Assembly (NCBI GenBank): GCA_963662865.1
Contig: OY759969.1
Location: forward strand, 434,001-498,000
Origin: JAJDYQ01 sp963662865
Lineage (GTDB): Bacteria > Pseudomonadota > Gammaproteobacteria > JAJDYQ01
Direction: 5' to 3'
DNA length: 64,000 bases
Position numbers and translations under genes: made by a program. Within the stretch, counting starts at the first letter, position 1, and each line of letters opens with the position of its first letter. Positions 1 to 9,805 of the stretch are shown in pieces. The notes under the pieces are model-generated. The model searched no databases. It was not told the origin of the DNA and saw nothing but the letters and a program-made list of their open reading frames with translations.

Positions 1-137
1 ATGGGATTTCCCGAACCGGACGCAATACTCGGGGGGTGACCCTGATACGCCTTGGCGAGGAGGAAATGCTGGTTGGCCTGGAAAAGATAGTATCTCTGGA
101 TGCCGGAGTAGCGGACGTGGAGTCTGACGAGGGATGA
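1..137 (+). CDS. gyrA: DNA gyrase subunit A, C-terminal end (partial)
   Basis: Only the last 44 codons are in the window, read from base 3 to the TGA at 135-137. The translation contains GVTLIRLGEEEMLVGLEK followed by a short acidic tail, which is the typical end of the GyrA C-terminal beta-pinwheel that wraps DNA during supercoiling. The stop lies six bases before the serC start, matching the gyrA-serC order common in gammaproteobacteria. The 5' part, including the catalytic tyrosine, is outside the window. Confidence 0.85.
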   Translation, partial: GISRTGRNTRGVTLIRLGEEEMLVGLEKIVSLDAGVADVESDEG

Positions 138-143
138 CGCGCT

Positions 144-1226
144 ATGAGTAAGGCTTATAATTTTAGTGCCGGGCCGGCAATGTTGCCCGCCGCAGTGATT
201 GAAAGAGCACAGGTTGAAATGCCGGACTGGAATGGTTCTGGTATGTCGGTGATGGAAATGAGTCACCGTGGCAGTGAATTCATGAGCATCGCGCAGCATG
301 CGGAGGCGACGCTGCGTGAGATTATGGAAATTCCTTCCAATTACAGGGTGTTCTTTTTGCAGGGCGGTGCAAGTACACAGTTTGCCGCCGTTCCCATGAA
401 CCTGCTGCGTGGCAAGAACAGGGCCGACTATCTGCTGACCGGTATGTGGGGCAAAAAAGCCGTGGCTGAAGCAAGGCGCTATTGTGATGTCAATCTGGCT
501 GCCGATTCTTCCGAACAGAACTTTATGGAGATTCCTGCCCCTGATATCTGGAATCTGGATGCCGATGCGGCATATGTGCATTACACACCAAACGAGACGA
601 TTGGGGGCTTGGAATTTCACTGGGTTCCGGATACCGGTGACGTGCCTCTGGTGGCTGATATGTCTTCTACCATCCTGTCACGTCCGATTCCGGTCGAGCG
701 TTATGGAGTGATTTACGCGGGCGCACAGAAAAACATCGGTCCGGCCGGACTGACCTTGTGCATTATTCGTGAAGATCTGATTGGTGGCGCAATTGCCGGT
801 ACGCCAACGATGCTGAATTATCAAATACATGCTGATAATGGTTCCATGTTCAACACTCCACCGGCCTACAGTTGGTATATCGCGGGTCTGGTATTTGACT
901 GGACCAGGGGACAGGGTGGTTTGCGAGCCATGGCCGAAGTAAACAAGCGTAAGGCGGATAAACTATACGAGGCCATTGATGAGTCCGGTCTCTATTCCAA
1001 TCCGGTTCACCCGGATTGCCGCTCCTGGATGAATGTACCTTTTATTGTAGGTGACGGTAGTCGGGATGAGACTTTTCTGGCAGGAGCGAGGGAGGCTGGA
1101 CTCCTGACATTAAAAGGGCATCGTTCGGTCGGTGGTATGCGTGCAAGTATCTATAATGCCATGCCGGAGGAAGGGGTGGATACTCTGGTGGGTTTTATGA
1201 AGGAGTTTGAGAGAAGCAACGGTTAG
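144..1226 (+). CDS. serC: Phosphoserine aminotransferase
   Basis: SerC converts 3-phosphohydroxypyruvate and glutamate to phosphoserine in serine synthesis, and its homologous reaction serves pyridoxal phosphate synthesis. The 360-residue length is normal for the family. The N-terminus (YNFSAGPAMLP) is characteristic, and the PLP-binding lysine is K196 in the motif YAGAQKNIGPAGLT. The HRGSEF motif near residue 41 is also present. It starts six bases after gyrA and precedes a phosphoglycerate dehydrogenase gene, so two consecutive steps of serine synthesis sit side by side. Cytoplasmic. Confidence 0.96.
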   Translation: MSKAYNFSAGPAMLPAAVIERAQVEMPDWNGSGMSVMEMSHRGSEFMSIAQHAEATLREIMEIPSNYRVFFLQGGASTQFAAVPMNLLRGKNRADYLLTGMWGKKAVAEARRYCDVNLAADSSEQNFMEIPAPDIWNLDADAAYVHYTPNETIGGLEFHWVPDTGDVPLVADMSSTILSRPIPVERYGVIYAGAQKNIGPAGLTLCIIREDLIGGAIAGTPTMLNYQIHADNGSMFNTPPAYSWYIAGLVFDWTRGQGGLRAMAEVNKRKADKLYEAIDESGLYSNPVHPDCRSWMNVPFIVGDGSRDETFLAGAREAGLLTLKGHRSVGGMRASIYNAMPEEGVDTLVGFMKEFERSNG

Positions 1227-1306
1227 ATTCAACCTGTCCGGAACGATGGTATAGCCCCGTCTGCGCAAATCCCGGTATTATGCTCGGAACTGAATTTTGT
1301 AAATAT

Positions 1307-2473
1307 ATGTATAAGATACTGACCTTAAATAATATTTCTGTGGCTGGTCTGGACCGTTTGCCGCTTGACAGTTACGAGATTTCATCTGAAATCAGAAACC
1401 CTGACGTAATTCTGCTGCGTTCATTCAGGATGCACGATATGGAGATCCCCGGGACACTGAAAGCGGTTGGTCGTGCCGGTGCCGGTGTGAACAATATTCC
1501 GGTAGACGCCATGAGTGAGCGTGGTATTCCGGTATTCAATGCCCCGGGGGCCAATGCCAATGCGGTCAAGGAGCTTGTTCTGGCTGCAATGCTGATATCA
1601 TGCCGGAATATTGCTCAGGCTTGGGATTTTGTGCGCAGCCTGCCGGGTGATGATGGGGAAATCAGCAAGCAGGTGGAAGTCGGTAAGAAAAAATTCGGTG
1701 GTTTTGAGTTGCCGGGCCGTGTCCTTGGTGTCATTGGCTTGGGTGCGATTGGTGTGGAAGTGGCTAATGCAGCTGTCTTTCTGGATATGAAGGTGGTCGG
1801 CTTTGACCCGGGTGTGACCGTGCAGCGGGCCTGGCAATTGTCTTCAGAAGTGGAGCAGGCCACCAGCGTTGATGACATGTTGTCGAAAGTTGATTTTGTG
1901 ACCTTTCATGTGCCGTTGATCGATACAACTGCAAATATGATTAATGAAGATCGCATCAGGTTGATGAAACCTGAAGCGGTCATCATGAACTTCGCACGTG
2001 ACGGTATTATCGACGACGAGGCGGTGGTCAGGGCGCTGGATGAACAGCGTCTGTATGCCTATATCTGTGATTTTCCGAGCAATCTGCTAAAGAGACATCC
2101 CCGTGTCGTGACATTACCGCATTTAGGGGCCTCTACACGCGAGGCGGAAGATAACTGCGCCGCCATGGTGGCGGAGCAGTTGAAGGATTACCTGGAAAAC
2201 GGCAATATCAAGAATTCTGTCAATTTCCCGGCTGTGAAGCTACCCCGGGTAGCAAGCAGCTATCGCCTTGCTGTTGTGAACTCCAATGTTCCTGATATGG
2301 TCGGCAGGATTACCCATGCTCTGGGTGGGACCGGCCACAATATTATGCACATGGTGAATGAATCACGCGGCGAGATCGCCTATACGTTAATGGACCTCAA
2401 CGCGACGGTTCCGCAGGAGCTTGTCAATGCCATTTGCAGTATCGATGGTGTCCTCTCGGCGAGAGCACTTTAG
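1307..2473 (+). CDS. serA: D-3-phosphoglycerate dehydrogenase (short form with ACT domain)
   Basis: This is a 2-hydroxyacid dehydrogenase that should oxidise 3-phosphoglycerate, supplying the substrate of SerC just upstream. The protein has a substrate-binding half, a Rossmann fold with GLGAIG at residues 144-149, the catalytic arginine in NFARDGIID, the catalytic histidine in LPHLGAS, and a C-terminal ACT domain (from about residue 318) that usually senses serine. I chose the ATG at 1307 (MYKILTLNN) because the family begins there; an in-frame ATG at 1280 would add nine unlikely residues. No strong ribosome site precedes either. Its position between serC and pheA is less usual than a direct serC-pheA junction. 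Confidence 0.88.
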   Translation: MYKILTLNNISVAGLDRLPLDSYEISSEIRNPDVILLRSFRMHDMEIPGTLKAVGRAGAGVNNIPVDAMSERGIPVFNAPGANANAVKELVLAAMLISCRNIAQAWDFVRSLPGDDGEISKQVEVGKKKFGGFELPGRVLGVIGLGAIGVEVANAAVFLDMKVVGFDPGVTVQRAWQLSSEVEQATSVDDMLSKVDFVTFHVPLIDTTANMINEDRIRLMKPEAVIMNFARDGIIDDEAVVRALDEQRLYAYICDFPSNLLKRHPRVVTLPHLGASTREAEDNCAAMVAEQLKDYLENGNIKNSVNFPAVKLPRVASSYRLAVVNSNVPDMVGRITHALGGTGHNIMHMVNESRGEIAYTLMDLNATVPQELVNAICSIDGVLSARAL

Positions 2474-2505
2474 AATCCCGCTTTTTAGACGGTCTTTATT
2501 CATCC

Positions 2506-3600
2506 ATGGTGAGCAGCGAAGAGGAACAGCTCAGATCAATTCGACGGGAAATTGATGATCTGGATACCCGAATCCAGGGGTTAATTTCACGCCGGGCTGA
2601 ATGTGCGGGGAAGGTTGCCCGAATAAAGCGCGCATCTAATCCGAGGCTTTCTGATTTTTATCGGCCGGAACGTGAAGCCGAAGTATTAAGAAACGTAAAG
2701 ACCAGAAATAAAGGCCCGTTGCATGATGAAGCCGTTGTTGCGATTTTTCGTCAGATTATGTCGGCTTCTCTGGCCCTCCAGTTGCCGTTACAGGTCGCAT
2801 ATCTGGGGCCGGAAGGAACCTATACTCATGCCGCCGCCCTAAAGCAGTTTGGCACTTCAATTGAACCGGTTGCATTGGCTGCCATAGATGAGGTTTTTCG
2901 TGAAGTGGAGTCTGGTAATGCCGCGTATGGTATTGTCCCTGTTGAAAACTCTACCGAAGGAGTAGTCAATCATACTCTCGACATGTTTCTCCAGTCGACA
3001 CTGAATATCTGTGGAGAGGTCTCCCTGAGAATTCATCATCATCTGCTCTCTAACGAGGAGAATATCAATCAGGTCAATACGGTGTACGGACATCCGCAGG
3101 CATTGGCCCAGTGTCGCCGGTGGTTGAGTATCAATCTTCCCAATGTCGAGCGGATCGCTGCTTCCAGTAACGCGGAAGCGGCCAGTATTGTCGTAAAAAC
3201 CCCAGGGTCGGCTGCCACTGCCTCCGAGTCAGCGGCATCCGTATATCAATTGCAATCTCTGGCCAGAAATATTGAAGACGATCCGAATAACATCACCCGT
3301 TTTTTTGTTATCGGAAAGCAGCAGACAGACCCGAGCGGCAAAGACAAGACATCACTGCTGCTTTCAGCCGCTAACCATCCTGGAGCACTGTATGCCATGC
3401 TGTCACCGATTGCTGAAAATGGCGTGAGTATGACAAGAATTGAGTCTCGTCCGTCGCGGCGTGCGGTGTGGGATTACGTATTCTTTGTTGACGTTGAGGG
3501 ACATCAAAGAGATGCGAACATCTCAAAGGTTCTATCCAGACTTCAGGATAATCACTTTCTGGTCAGAGTGTTGGGTTCCTACCCCGTCAGTGTGCTCTAG
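2506..3600 (+). CDS. pheA: Bifunctional chorismate mutase/prephenate dehydratase (P-protein)
   Basis: The enzyme turns chorismate into prephenate and then phenylpyruvate for phenylalanine synthesis. Residues 1-90 form the AroQ chorismate mutase helix bundle (EEQLRSIRREIDDLDTRIQ). A prephenate dehydratase domain follows (YLGPEGTYTHAAALKQFG), and then an ACT domain with the ESRPS motif that normally gives phenylalanine feedback inhibition. The ATG at 2506 gives 364 residues, the usual length. The open frame extends upstream to 2434 inside serA, but those residues are not family-like. It ends two bases before hisC, suggesting translational coupling in an aromatic operon. Confidence 0.95.
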   Translation: MVSSEEEQLRSIRREIDDLDTRIQGLISRRAECAGKVARIKRASNPRLSDFYRPEREAEVLRNVKTRNKGPLHDEAVVAIFRQIMSASLALQLPLQVAYLGPEGTYTHAAALKQFGTSIEPVALAAIDEVFREVESGNAAYGIVPVENSTEGVVNHTLDMFLQSTLNICGEVSLRIHHHLLSNEENINQVNTVYGHPQALAQCRRWLSINLPNVERIAASSNAEAASIVVKTPGSAATASESAASVYQLQSLARNIEDDPNNITRFFVIGKQQTDPSGKDKTSLLLSAANHPGALYAMLSPIAENGVSMTRIESRPSRRAVWDYVFFVDVEGHQRDANISKVLSRLQDNHFLVRVLGSYPVSVL

Positions 3601-3602
3601 TC

Positions 3603-4700
3603 ATGTCGCTTATTGATCTTACCGTGCCTGGCATTGACGGGCTCAGGCCATATGAATTCGGCAAATCAGTTGAAGGGTTGCAACGTGAATCGGGCATTTC
3701 CGACTCCATCAAGCTGGCATCCAATGAGAACCCCTTTGGCCCCAGCCCGAAGGCGCTAGCGGCCGCCGCCGCAAAACTGCGGAAAGTCTCCTTCTATCCG
3801 GATGGTAATGGTTACGCGCTGCGTAAAGCATTAGGGGAGCATCATGACCTTGATGCGGACTTTATCACCATCGGTAATGGCTCTAATGAAATCCTGGAAC
3901 TGGTTGCACGATTGTTCCTGGCACCGGGGACACAATCCATGTTTTCCCGGCATGCCTTCGCAGTTTATCCAATAGTCACGCAGGCAGCCGGCGCTGAGGC
4001 TGTAGTGGTGCCGGTCGAAGGGAAAGCCTGTCAGGTTGATCTCGACGGCATGTTGTCCAGATTAAGCGATCAGGTACGTGTACTGTTTCTGGCAAATCCA
4101 AACAACCCGACTGGAACCTGGCTGACGGCAACTGAGTTGCGGGGTTTTATTTCCAGGGTTCCATCGCAAGTGATTATCGTACTCGATGAAGCCTATTTCG
4201 AGTATGCTGAAAAAGAGGGTTATGAGTCTGCCGCCCGATGGGTTGTGAATTTTCCTAATCTATTGGTAACGCGCACGTTTTCCAAAATATATGGATTGGC
4301 AGGTTTCCGTATCGGTTACTCGGTTTCTCAACCTGAGCTGGCGGAATTATTGAACCGTGTCCGTCAGCCATTCAATACCAATCTGCCGGCTCAGGCGGCG
4401 GCATTGGCTGCGTTGGGTGATGATGCCCATGTGCGGCTAAGTCGTGAAAAAAATCTTGCCGGTATGGAACAATTGGAGTCCGCATTCAATGATATGGGGT
4501 TATCCTGGATTCCTTCCGCCGGTAACTTTATCTGTGTAAATTTCAGTCGCGAAGCCATGTCGATTCATGGTGCCTTACTGAGCGAAGGCGTCATCGTGCG
4601 TCCGGTTGCCAGTTATGATTTACCGGACTGTCTGCGCGTCACAATAGGCTCTGAGTCCGAAAACGAACGTTTTATTAATGCACTGAAAAAAGTGATGTAG
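3603..4700 (+). CDS. hisC: Histidinol-phosphate/aromatic aminotransferase
   Basis: A class I/II PLP aminotransferase of 365 residues. The PLP lysine is K228 in RTFSKIYGLAGFRIGY, and the NPNNPTG motif is at 165-171. HisC enzymes act on histidinol phosphate. Copies located between pheA and tyrA, as here, are commonly also the phenylalanine and tyrosine aminotransferase (often called hisC2), so the context favours use of phenylpyruvate or prephenate. This is an inference from position. The gene begins two bases after the pheA stop. Confidence 0.92.
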   Translation: MSLIDLTVPGIDGLRPYEFGKSVEGLQRESGISDSIKLASNENPFGPSPKALAAAAAKLRKVSFYPDGNGYALRKALGEHHDLDADFITIGNGSNEILELVARLFLAPGTQSMFSRHAFAVYPIVTQAAGAEAVVVPVEGKACQVDLDGMLSRLSDQVRVLFLANPNNPTGTWLTATELRGFISRVPSQVIIVLDEAYFEYAEKEGYESAARWVVNFPNLLVTRTFSKIYGLAGFRIGYSVSQPELAELLNRVRQPFNTNLPAQAAALAALGDDAHVRLSREKNLAGMEQLESAFNDMGLSWIPSAGNFICVNFSREAMSIHGALLSEGVIVRPVASYDLPDCLRVTIGSESENERFINALKKVM

Positions 4701-4709
4701 GTTGTTTTT

Positions 4710-5600
4710 TTGATTAATCATTTATGCATTATTGGAGTCGGTCTCATAGGGGGGTCGTTGGCCCTTGCCCTGAAGAAATACAATGCATGTAAGCGCATTA
4801 CCGGCTGTGGGCGCAGTACCGAAAATCTGGATAAAGCAATTGAACTCGGTGTGATTGATGATTACTACACCGACCCGGCGGTAGCAGTGAAAGGTTGCAA
4901 TGTCGTGTTGCTGGCCCTGCCGATGGGCGGCATGCAGGCTGTTATGGATGCCATTAAGCCTTCTTTGGCTGAAAATGTCGTGCTTACTGATGCTGGCAGT
5001 ACCAAAGGACTGATTATTGAAGCCGCCCGCGAGGTGTTCGGAGACCTGCCTGCGGGCCTGATCCCGGGGCATCCCATTGCAGGCAATGAAAATAGCGGAG
5101 TTATTGCTGCCACGGCTGATTTGTATAAGGGGCGCCGTGTGATTTTGACTCCGCATGAAAACGGCTGTAAGAAAGCATTGAATACGGTTACTGAAATGTG
5201 GCAGGCAGCCGGTGCTGAAGTAAAATATATGGATGCCGGACTGCATGACCATATACTGGCGGCGACGAGCCATTTGCCGCATATGCTGGCATTCTCGCTG
5301 GTGCGTGAGCTGGTAAACAGCCCGCACCACGATAATATCTTTCGCTATGCGGCAGGAGGGCTTCGTGACTTTACCCGAATCGCGGAAAGCGACCCGGTAA
5401 TGTGGCGTGATATCTGTTTGTCCAACAGGGATGCCATCCTTGCAGCTATTGATCGTTATCGTGATGAACTGGATCGGCTGCAACAGGCGATACGTGAATC
5501 TGACGCAGATACCATGCATGATATGTTTGTCGAAGCCCATAACGCTCGCGCACACTTCAGGCGCTTGCTGGATGCACGGGAACGCGACTGTCGGTATTAA
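4710..5600 (+). CDS. tyrA: Prephenate/arogenate dehydrogenase
   Basis: TyrA oxidatively decarboxylates prephenate (or arogenate) on the way to tyrosine. The protein has an N-terminal Rossmann fold (IIGVGLIGGSLALALK), the GHPIAG substrate motif near residue 119, and a helical dimerisation domain with the conserved HDH..AATSHLPH segment. No ATG is in frame at the start; the frame begins with TTG at 4710, ten bases after the hisC stop. At 296 residues it is a stand-alone dehydrogenase without chorismate mutase or ACT domains. Whether it prefers prephenate or arogenate cannot be told from the sequence. Confidence 0.93.
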   Translation: MINHLCIIGVGLIGGSLALALKKYNACKRITGCGRSTENLDKAIELGVIDDYYTDPAVAVKGCNVVLLALPMGGMQAVMDAIKPSLAENVVLTDAGSTKGLIIEAAREVFGDLPAGLIPGHPIAGNENSGVIAATADLYKGRRVILTPHENGCKKALNTVTEMWQAAGAEVKYMDAGLHDHILAATSHLPHMLAFSLVRELVNSPHHDNIFRYAAGGLRDFTRIAESDPVMWRDICLSNRDAILAAIDRYRDELDRLQQAIRESDADTMHDMFVEAHNARAHFRRLLDARERDCRY

Positions 5601-5654
5601 CCGGTTACCGCTGAGTTTTGCCAGAAGAAATGCCCGGCAACAGGAGCTTCTGTA

Positions 5655-6986
5655 ATGAATAGTTTGATAAACTTCATAGCTTCGCCGGCGAAGCGGCTAA
5701 CGGGTGACATTCGCATACCGGGTGATAAGTCAATTTCGCATCGCTCCATTATGCTCGGTTCCCTGGCCGACGGCGTAACCCGGGTGCATGGGTTTCTGGA
5801 TGGTGAGGACTGCCTGGCGACCTTGAATGCCTTTCGTGCCATGGGTGTGGAAATTGAGGGGCCGGAAAACGGTGAAGTTACAATTTACGGTGTTGGTATT
5901 AATGGTTTGAACGCGCCGGATCATGTCCTGAATATGGGTAACTCTGGTACCGGTATGCGTTTGATGATCGGATTGATGGCGGGCCAGTCTTTTGACATTG
6001 TCATGGTGGGCGACGGTTCATTGATGTCACGTCCTATGCGCCGGGTGGCTGATCCGGTGGCGAGTATGGGGGCCAATGTCTCCACTACAGAAGCCGGAAC
6101 TGCGCCAATTGAGATAAAAGGCGGTGCCGCTTTAAGGGGAATAGACTATAAGCTCCCTGTAGCCAGCGCCCAGATAAAATCCTGCGTACTATTAGCGGGC
6201 CTGTACGCCGAAGGGGAGACCAGAGTGATTGAGCCGGTACCTGTCCGTGATCACACTGAAAGAATGCTCAGAGGCTTTGGATATGAGGTGAATAGCCCGG
6301 AGCCCGGCGTATTCAGCCTGATCGGCGGTGGGCGCTTGTCGGCGGCAGAAATTGATGTGCCGACCGATATTTCTTCGGCGGCATTCTTCATGGTGGGAGC
6401 CAGCATTGCAGAGAGTTCCGATATTACCTTGCGGCATGTCGGCATGAACCCGACCCGCACAGGAGTCATCAGCGTACTGTGCCTGATGGGGGCCGACATC
6501 AGTATCAACAACGAACGTACAGTCGGTGGTGAACCTGTCGCAGATATTCGGGTTCGTTCGGCGCCTCTTATGGGTGTGCGGATACCGGAACAACTGGTGC
6601 CGCTGGCCATTGATGAATTTCCGGCCATTTTTATTGCTGCGTCCTGTGCCGAGGGTGAAACGGTATTAACAGGTGCGAGGGAACTCCGTGTCAAAGAAAG
6701 TGATCGCATCCAGGTAATGGTTGATGGCCTGAAGGTTCTTGGGATTGATGCCACACCGACACAGGATGGTATCGTCATACAGGGGAGGGATGGTTTTACA
6801 GCAGGCACAGTGGCAAGCTGCGGCGATCATCGTATTGCCATGTCATTTGCCATGGCCTCCCTGCGGTCCCGCGGCGACATTATCATTAATGACTGCGCAA
6901 ATGTTGATACTTCCTTCCCGAATTTTGTTGGGTTGGCGAGCCGGTCAGGATTATCCATAGCGGTGGATAGCAGGCCGTGGAAGTAA
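5655..6986 (+). CDS. aroA: 3-phosphoshikimate 1-carboxyvinyltransferase (EPSP synthase)
   Basis: AroA joins shikimate-3-phosphate and phosphoenolpyruvate in the shikimate pathway. The 443-residue protein begins with the GDKSISHRSIMLGSLADG region that binds shikimate phosphate and PEP. It contains LNMGNSGTGMRLMIGLMAG at about residue 93 and the later RVKESDRI and CGDHRIAMSFAMA motifs. In the segment that separates class I from class II enzymes it reads GNSGTG (class II-like, Ala replaced by Gly) rather than GNAGTA. A ribosome site (CAGGAGC) precedes the ATG. It lies after tyrA with a 54-base gap. Confidence 0.95.
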   Translation: MNSLINFIASPAKRLTGDIRIPGDKSISHRSIMLGSLADGVTRVHGFLDGEDCLATLNAFRAMGVEIEGPENGEVTIYGVGINGLNAPDHVLNMGNSGTGMRLMIGLMAGQSFDIVMVGDGSLMSRPMRRVADPVASMGANVSTTEAGTAPIEIKGGAALRGIDYKLPVASAQIKSCVLLAGLYAEGETRVIEPVPVRDHTERMLRGFGYEVNSPEPGVFSLIGGGRLSAAEIDVPTDISSAAFFMVGASIAESSDITLRHVGMNPTRTGVISVLCLMGADISINNERTVGGEPVADIRVRSAPLMGVRIPEQLVPLAIDEFPAIFIAASCAEGETVLTGARELRVKESDRIQVMVDGLKVLGIDATPTQDGIVIQGRDGFTAGTVASCGDHRIAMSFAMASLRSRGDIIINDCANVDTSFPNFVGLASRSGLSIAVDSRPWK

Positions 6987-7211
6987 TCGTGTGCGGGCGC
7001 TCATCCGGAGTAACCAGGGCTGCTGCAGGGGTGGTTTTGGGGCGGTCAAACCAGATCAACAGGTTGCGACTCCCGGAATCAGGCTTTCGCGTTGACCGTA
7101 AATACTGTTCCCTGACTTTGAGAGAGAAACAGAAATTGTATTGCTGTTTTCCGTGCATTGACAAGCCCTGAATGGACTTGCTCAGAGTTTCCTTAAGTAT
7201 ATGGGCATTGG

Positions 7212-7889
7212 ATGGATATGACGATACCCGTCGTTACCATTGACGGTCCCAGCGGTTCAGGCAAAGGCACAATCGCCCGGTTGCTTGCGGATAACCTCGG
7301 CTGGCACCTGCTGGATAGCGGTGCACTCTACCGGGTTCTGGCTCACGCCGCGCAGCAACAGGGTGTATCAATTGATGTGGAATCGGACGACTTGACCGAT
7401 CTGGCAGAAAATCTGCCTGTCAGTTTTAGCTCGATAGATGGCAATATTCATGCCCTGCTTAATGGAGAAAGTGTTGAGGCCCACATTCGTACAGAGGCCA
7501 TGGGCAGTGCGGCATCTAAAGTCGCGGCCATGAATGGCATCCGCAGGGCCTTGCTCAAGCGTCAGCACGCCTTCGCAAAGGCTCCGGGGCTTGTCGCTGA
7601 CGGGAGAGATATGGGTACTATCGTGTTTCCAGATGCCCCGGCGAAGATTTTTTTGACTGCAAGCACCGAGGTTCGAGCAAATAGGCGTTATAACCAGTTG
7701 AAAGAAAAAGGATTTTATGCTAATGTCCACGGCCTTTTGCAGGATATCAGGGAGAGAGACGAACGCGATGCCAATCGGGTGGCCTCTCCCTTGAAGCCTG
7801 CGGCGGATGCTTGCCTGATGGATTCATCCGGATTAAGCATTGAGCAGGTGCTGCAAAAGGTAACGCAATATATTCAGGGCAGGTTGTAA
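7212..7889 (+). CDS. cmk: Cytidylate kinase
   Basis: Phosphorylates CMP and dCMP with ATP. The P-loop GPSGSGKGT is at residues 12-20, followed by the LDSGALYR motif and the DGRDMGTIVFPDA segment that binds the nucleotide. The length of 225 residues is typical. Either the ATG at 7212 or the one at 7218 could be used. The 225 bases upstream hold no convincing gene. Position between aroA and rpsA is the classical arrangement. Confidence 0.95.
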   Translation: MDMTIPVVTIDGPSGSGKGTIARLLADNLGWHLLDSGALYRVLAHAAQQQGVSIDVESDDLTDLAENLPVSFSSIDGNIHALLNGESVEAHIRTEAMGSAASKVAAMNGIRRALLKRQHAFAKAPGLVADGRDMGTIVFPDAPAKIFLTASTEVRANRRYNQLKEKGFYANVHGLLQDIRERDERDANRVASPLKPAADACLMDSSGLSIEQVLQKVTQYIQGRL

Positions 7890-7903
7890 CCCGGGGTAAT
7901 ATT

Positions 7904-7982
7904 TAAGGGCGCTCTGATTGGGTGATTGATTTTGGTGATACATTTTTTGTATCGCAGAAAGCTCTGATTTAATCGGAGTTTC
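7904..7982. repeat. Short dispersed palindromic repeat, copy 1
   Basis: The cmk-rpsA gap holds an element that begins TAAGG..GCTCTGA and ends with an imperfect palindrome CTCTGATTTAATCGGAG. A second element with the same start and the same type of end lies between tRNA-Val and tRNA-Asp (49842-49945). The middle also matches loosely (a GATA..GTA.CGCAG segment). The pattern fits a REP- or MITE-like intergenic repeat; with two copies visible the exact ends are uncertain. Confidence 0.5.
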
Positions 7983-8108
7983 ATGAATGCGGCTGTTGTT
8001 ATCAATTCTTGCCGGGGTAACGGCGGCCCTTACTAACTTGACCACGACAGGCAGGCCTCAATGGAATGTCGTGTAACCGACCCGAGTGGGTCAGGAATGC
8101 TATTCAAA

Positions 8109-9788
8109 ATGAGCGCAAGTTTTGCCGAATTATTCGAAGAAAGTGTAAAGGATCTGGAGATGCGTCCGGGCATGATCGTTATAGGTCACGTGGTTGACGT
8201 AGGCCCGGATATGGTTGTGGTCGATGCGGGTCTGAAATCTGAAGGAGTTATCCCGCTGGAGCAGTTTAAGGACTCGAGCGGTGAAGTGGAAGTTCAGATG
8301 GGTGATAAAGTTGAAGTTGTTGTTGAGGCGTTCGAAGATGGCTTTGGCGAGACCAGATTATCTCGTGAGAAGGCAAAACGTGCCCGCACCTGGGAAGAGC
8401 TGGAAAAGCTCATGGAATCCAGCGAAATTGTCAAGGGCGCTGTTACAGGCAAGGTGAAAGGCGGCTTCACAGTAGAGCTAAGCAATGTTCGAGCATTCCT
8501 GCCAGCCTCTCTGGTTGATGTGCGCCCTGTCCGCGATCCCTCTTACCTGGAAGGTAAAGAGCTTGAGTTCAAGATCATTAAGCTGGACCAAAAGCGTAAT
8601 AACGTGGTGGTTTCACGCCGTGCCGTTGTTGAGTCCGAATATAGTGAAGAGCGTGAACAGCTACTGTCCAGCATAGAAGAAGGCAAGGTACTGACCGGTG
8701 CGATCAAGAATCTTATTGATTATGGAGCATTCGTTGATCTCGGTGGTATTGACGGCCTGTTGCACATTACCGATATGGCCTGGAGGCGTGTTAAACATCC
8801 TTCCGAAATAGTTGAAGTGGGGCAGGAAGTCGAAGTCAAGGTTCTTAAGTTCGACAAAGAAAAGAACCGCGTATCCCTGGGTCTGAAGCAAATGGGTGAT
8901 GATCCTTGGGTTGATCTGGCACGTCGTTATCCGGAAGGTACACGCGTCTTCGGCAATGTTACTAACATCGCCGACTATGGCTGCTTTGTTGAAATTGAAG
9001 AGGGCGTTGAAGGCTTGGTGCACGTTTCTGAAATGGACTGGACGAACAAGAACGTCAGCCCTGCCAAGGTTGTTACCGTTGGCGAAGAAGTTGAGGTCGG
9101 AGTGCTGGATATCGACGAAGAACGTCGTCGCATTTCTCTCGGCATGAAGCAGTGTAAGTCAAATCCATGGGATGAGTTCGCAGCAACCCAGAACAAGGGT
9201 GATACGATTTCCGGTCAGATCAAGTCAATTACTGATTTTGGCATTTTCGTTGGCTTGCAGGGCGGAATTGATGGTTTAGTTCACCTCTCAGATATTTCCT
9301 GGAAAATTCCTGGTGAAGAAGCTGTTCGTAATTATAAGAAAGGCCAGCAAGTCGAAGCGATTGTTATGGCGGTTGATTCCGAGCGTGAGCGCATCTCCCT
9401 GAGTATCAAGCAAATGAATCAGGACCCTTTCTCCAATTATGTTGCAGCCAACCCTAAGGGCAGCATTGTAATGGGCAGGGTTAAAGAGATTGACGCCAGG
9501 GCGGCTACCATTGACTTGGGTGATGGTGTTGAGGGTCAGATACGTATTTCCGAAATTTCCCGTACTCATGTGGATGATATCCACGCCGTTCTGGATGTCG
9601 ATGATGAGGTCAAAGCGAAATTCACAGGTGTTGATCGCAAGAATCGGGTGATTTCGCTGTCGATTAAAGCAATGGAAGAAGACGAGGAAAATGCGGCGGT
9701 TAATGAATATGCCGCAGTTCCTGCCAGTACCGGTACGGCCAGTCTGGGCGATCTGCTGAAAGAGAAAATGGGAAGTAACAAGGAGTAA
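8109..9788 (+). CDS. rpsA: 30S ribosomal protein S1
   Basis: S1 binds mRNA on the small subunit and helps start translation of structured messages. The protein has six S1 (OB-fold) repeats, visible from recurring motifs such as DYGAFVDLGGIDGLLHITD, DYGCFVEIEEGVEGLVHVSE and DFGIFVGLQGGIDGLVHLSD. I start it at the ATG at 8109 (MSASFAELFEES), which gives 559 residues, close to the 557 of E. coli. The frame is open upstream to 8061 but that part is not family-like. CAGGA lies about 12 bases before the start. Confidence 0.96.
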   Translation: MSASFAELFEESVKDLEMRPGMIVIGHVVDVGPDMVVVDAGLKSEGVIPLEQFKDSSGEVEVQMGDKVEVVVEAFEDGFGETRLSREKAKRARTWEELEKLMESSEIVKGAVTGKVKGGFTVELSNVRAFLPASLVDVRPVRDPSYLEGKELEFKIIKLDQKRNNVVVSRRAVVESEYSEEREQLLSSIEEGKVLTGAIKNLIDYGAFVDLGGIDGLLHITDMAWRRVKHPSEIVEVGQEVEVKVLKFDKEKNRVSLGLKQMGDDPWVDLARRYPEGTRVFGNVTNIADYGCFVEIEEGVEGLVHVSEMDWTNKNVSPAKVVTVGEEVEVGVLDIDEERRRISLGMKQCKSNPWDEFAATQNKGDTISGQIKSITDFGIFVGLQGGIDGLVHLSDISWKIPGEEAVRNYKKGQQVEAIVMAVDSERERISLSIKQMNQDPFSNYVAANPKGSIVMGRVKEIDARAATIDLGDGVEGQIRISEISRTHVDDIHAVLDVDDEVKAKFTGVDRKNRVISLSIKAMEEDEENAAVNEYAAVPASTGTASLGDLLKEKMGSNKE

Positions 9789-9805
9789 AGCTATTGTTAG
9801 ACAGG

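Noticed and set aside
4722..5555. A 277-residue minus-strand frame within tyrA
   Set aside because: Antisense shadow of a clear TyrA; composition is His/Arg-rich and unlike a protein family.
6977..7171. A 64-residue frame between aroA and cmk
   Set aside because: Overlaps the aroA end, has no ribosome site and resembles no protein; the gap is most likely untranslated.
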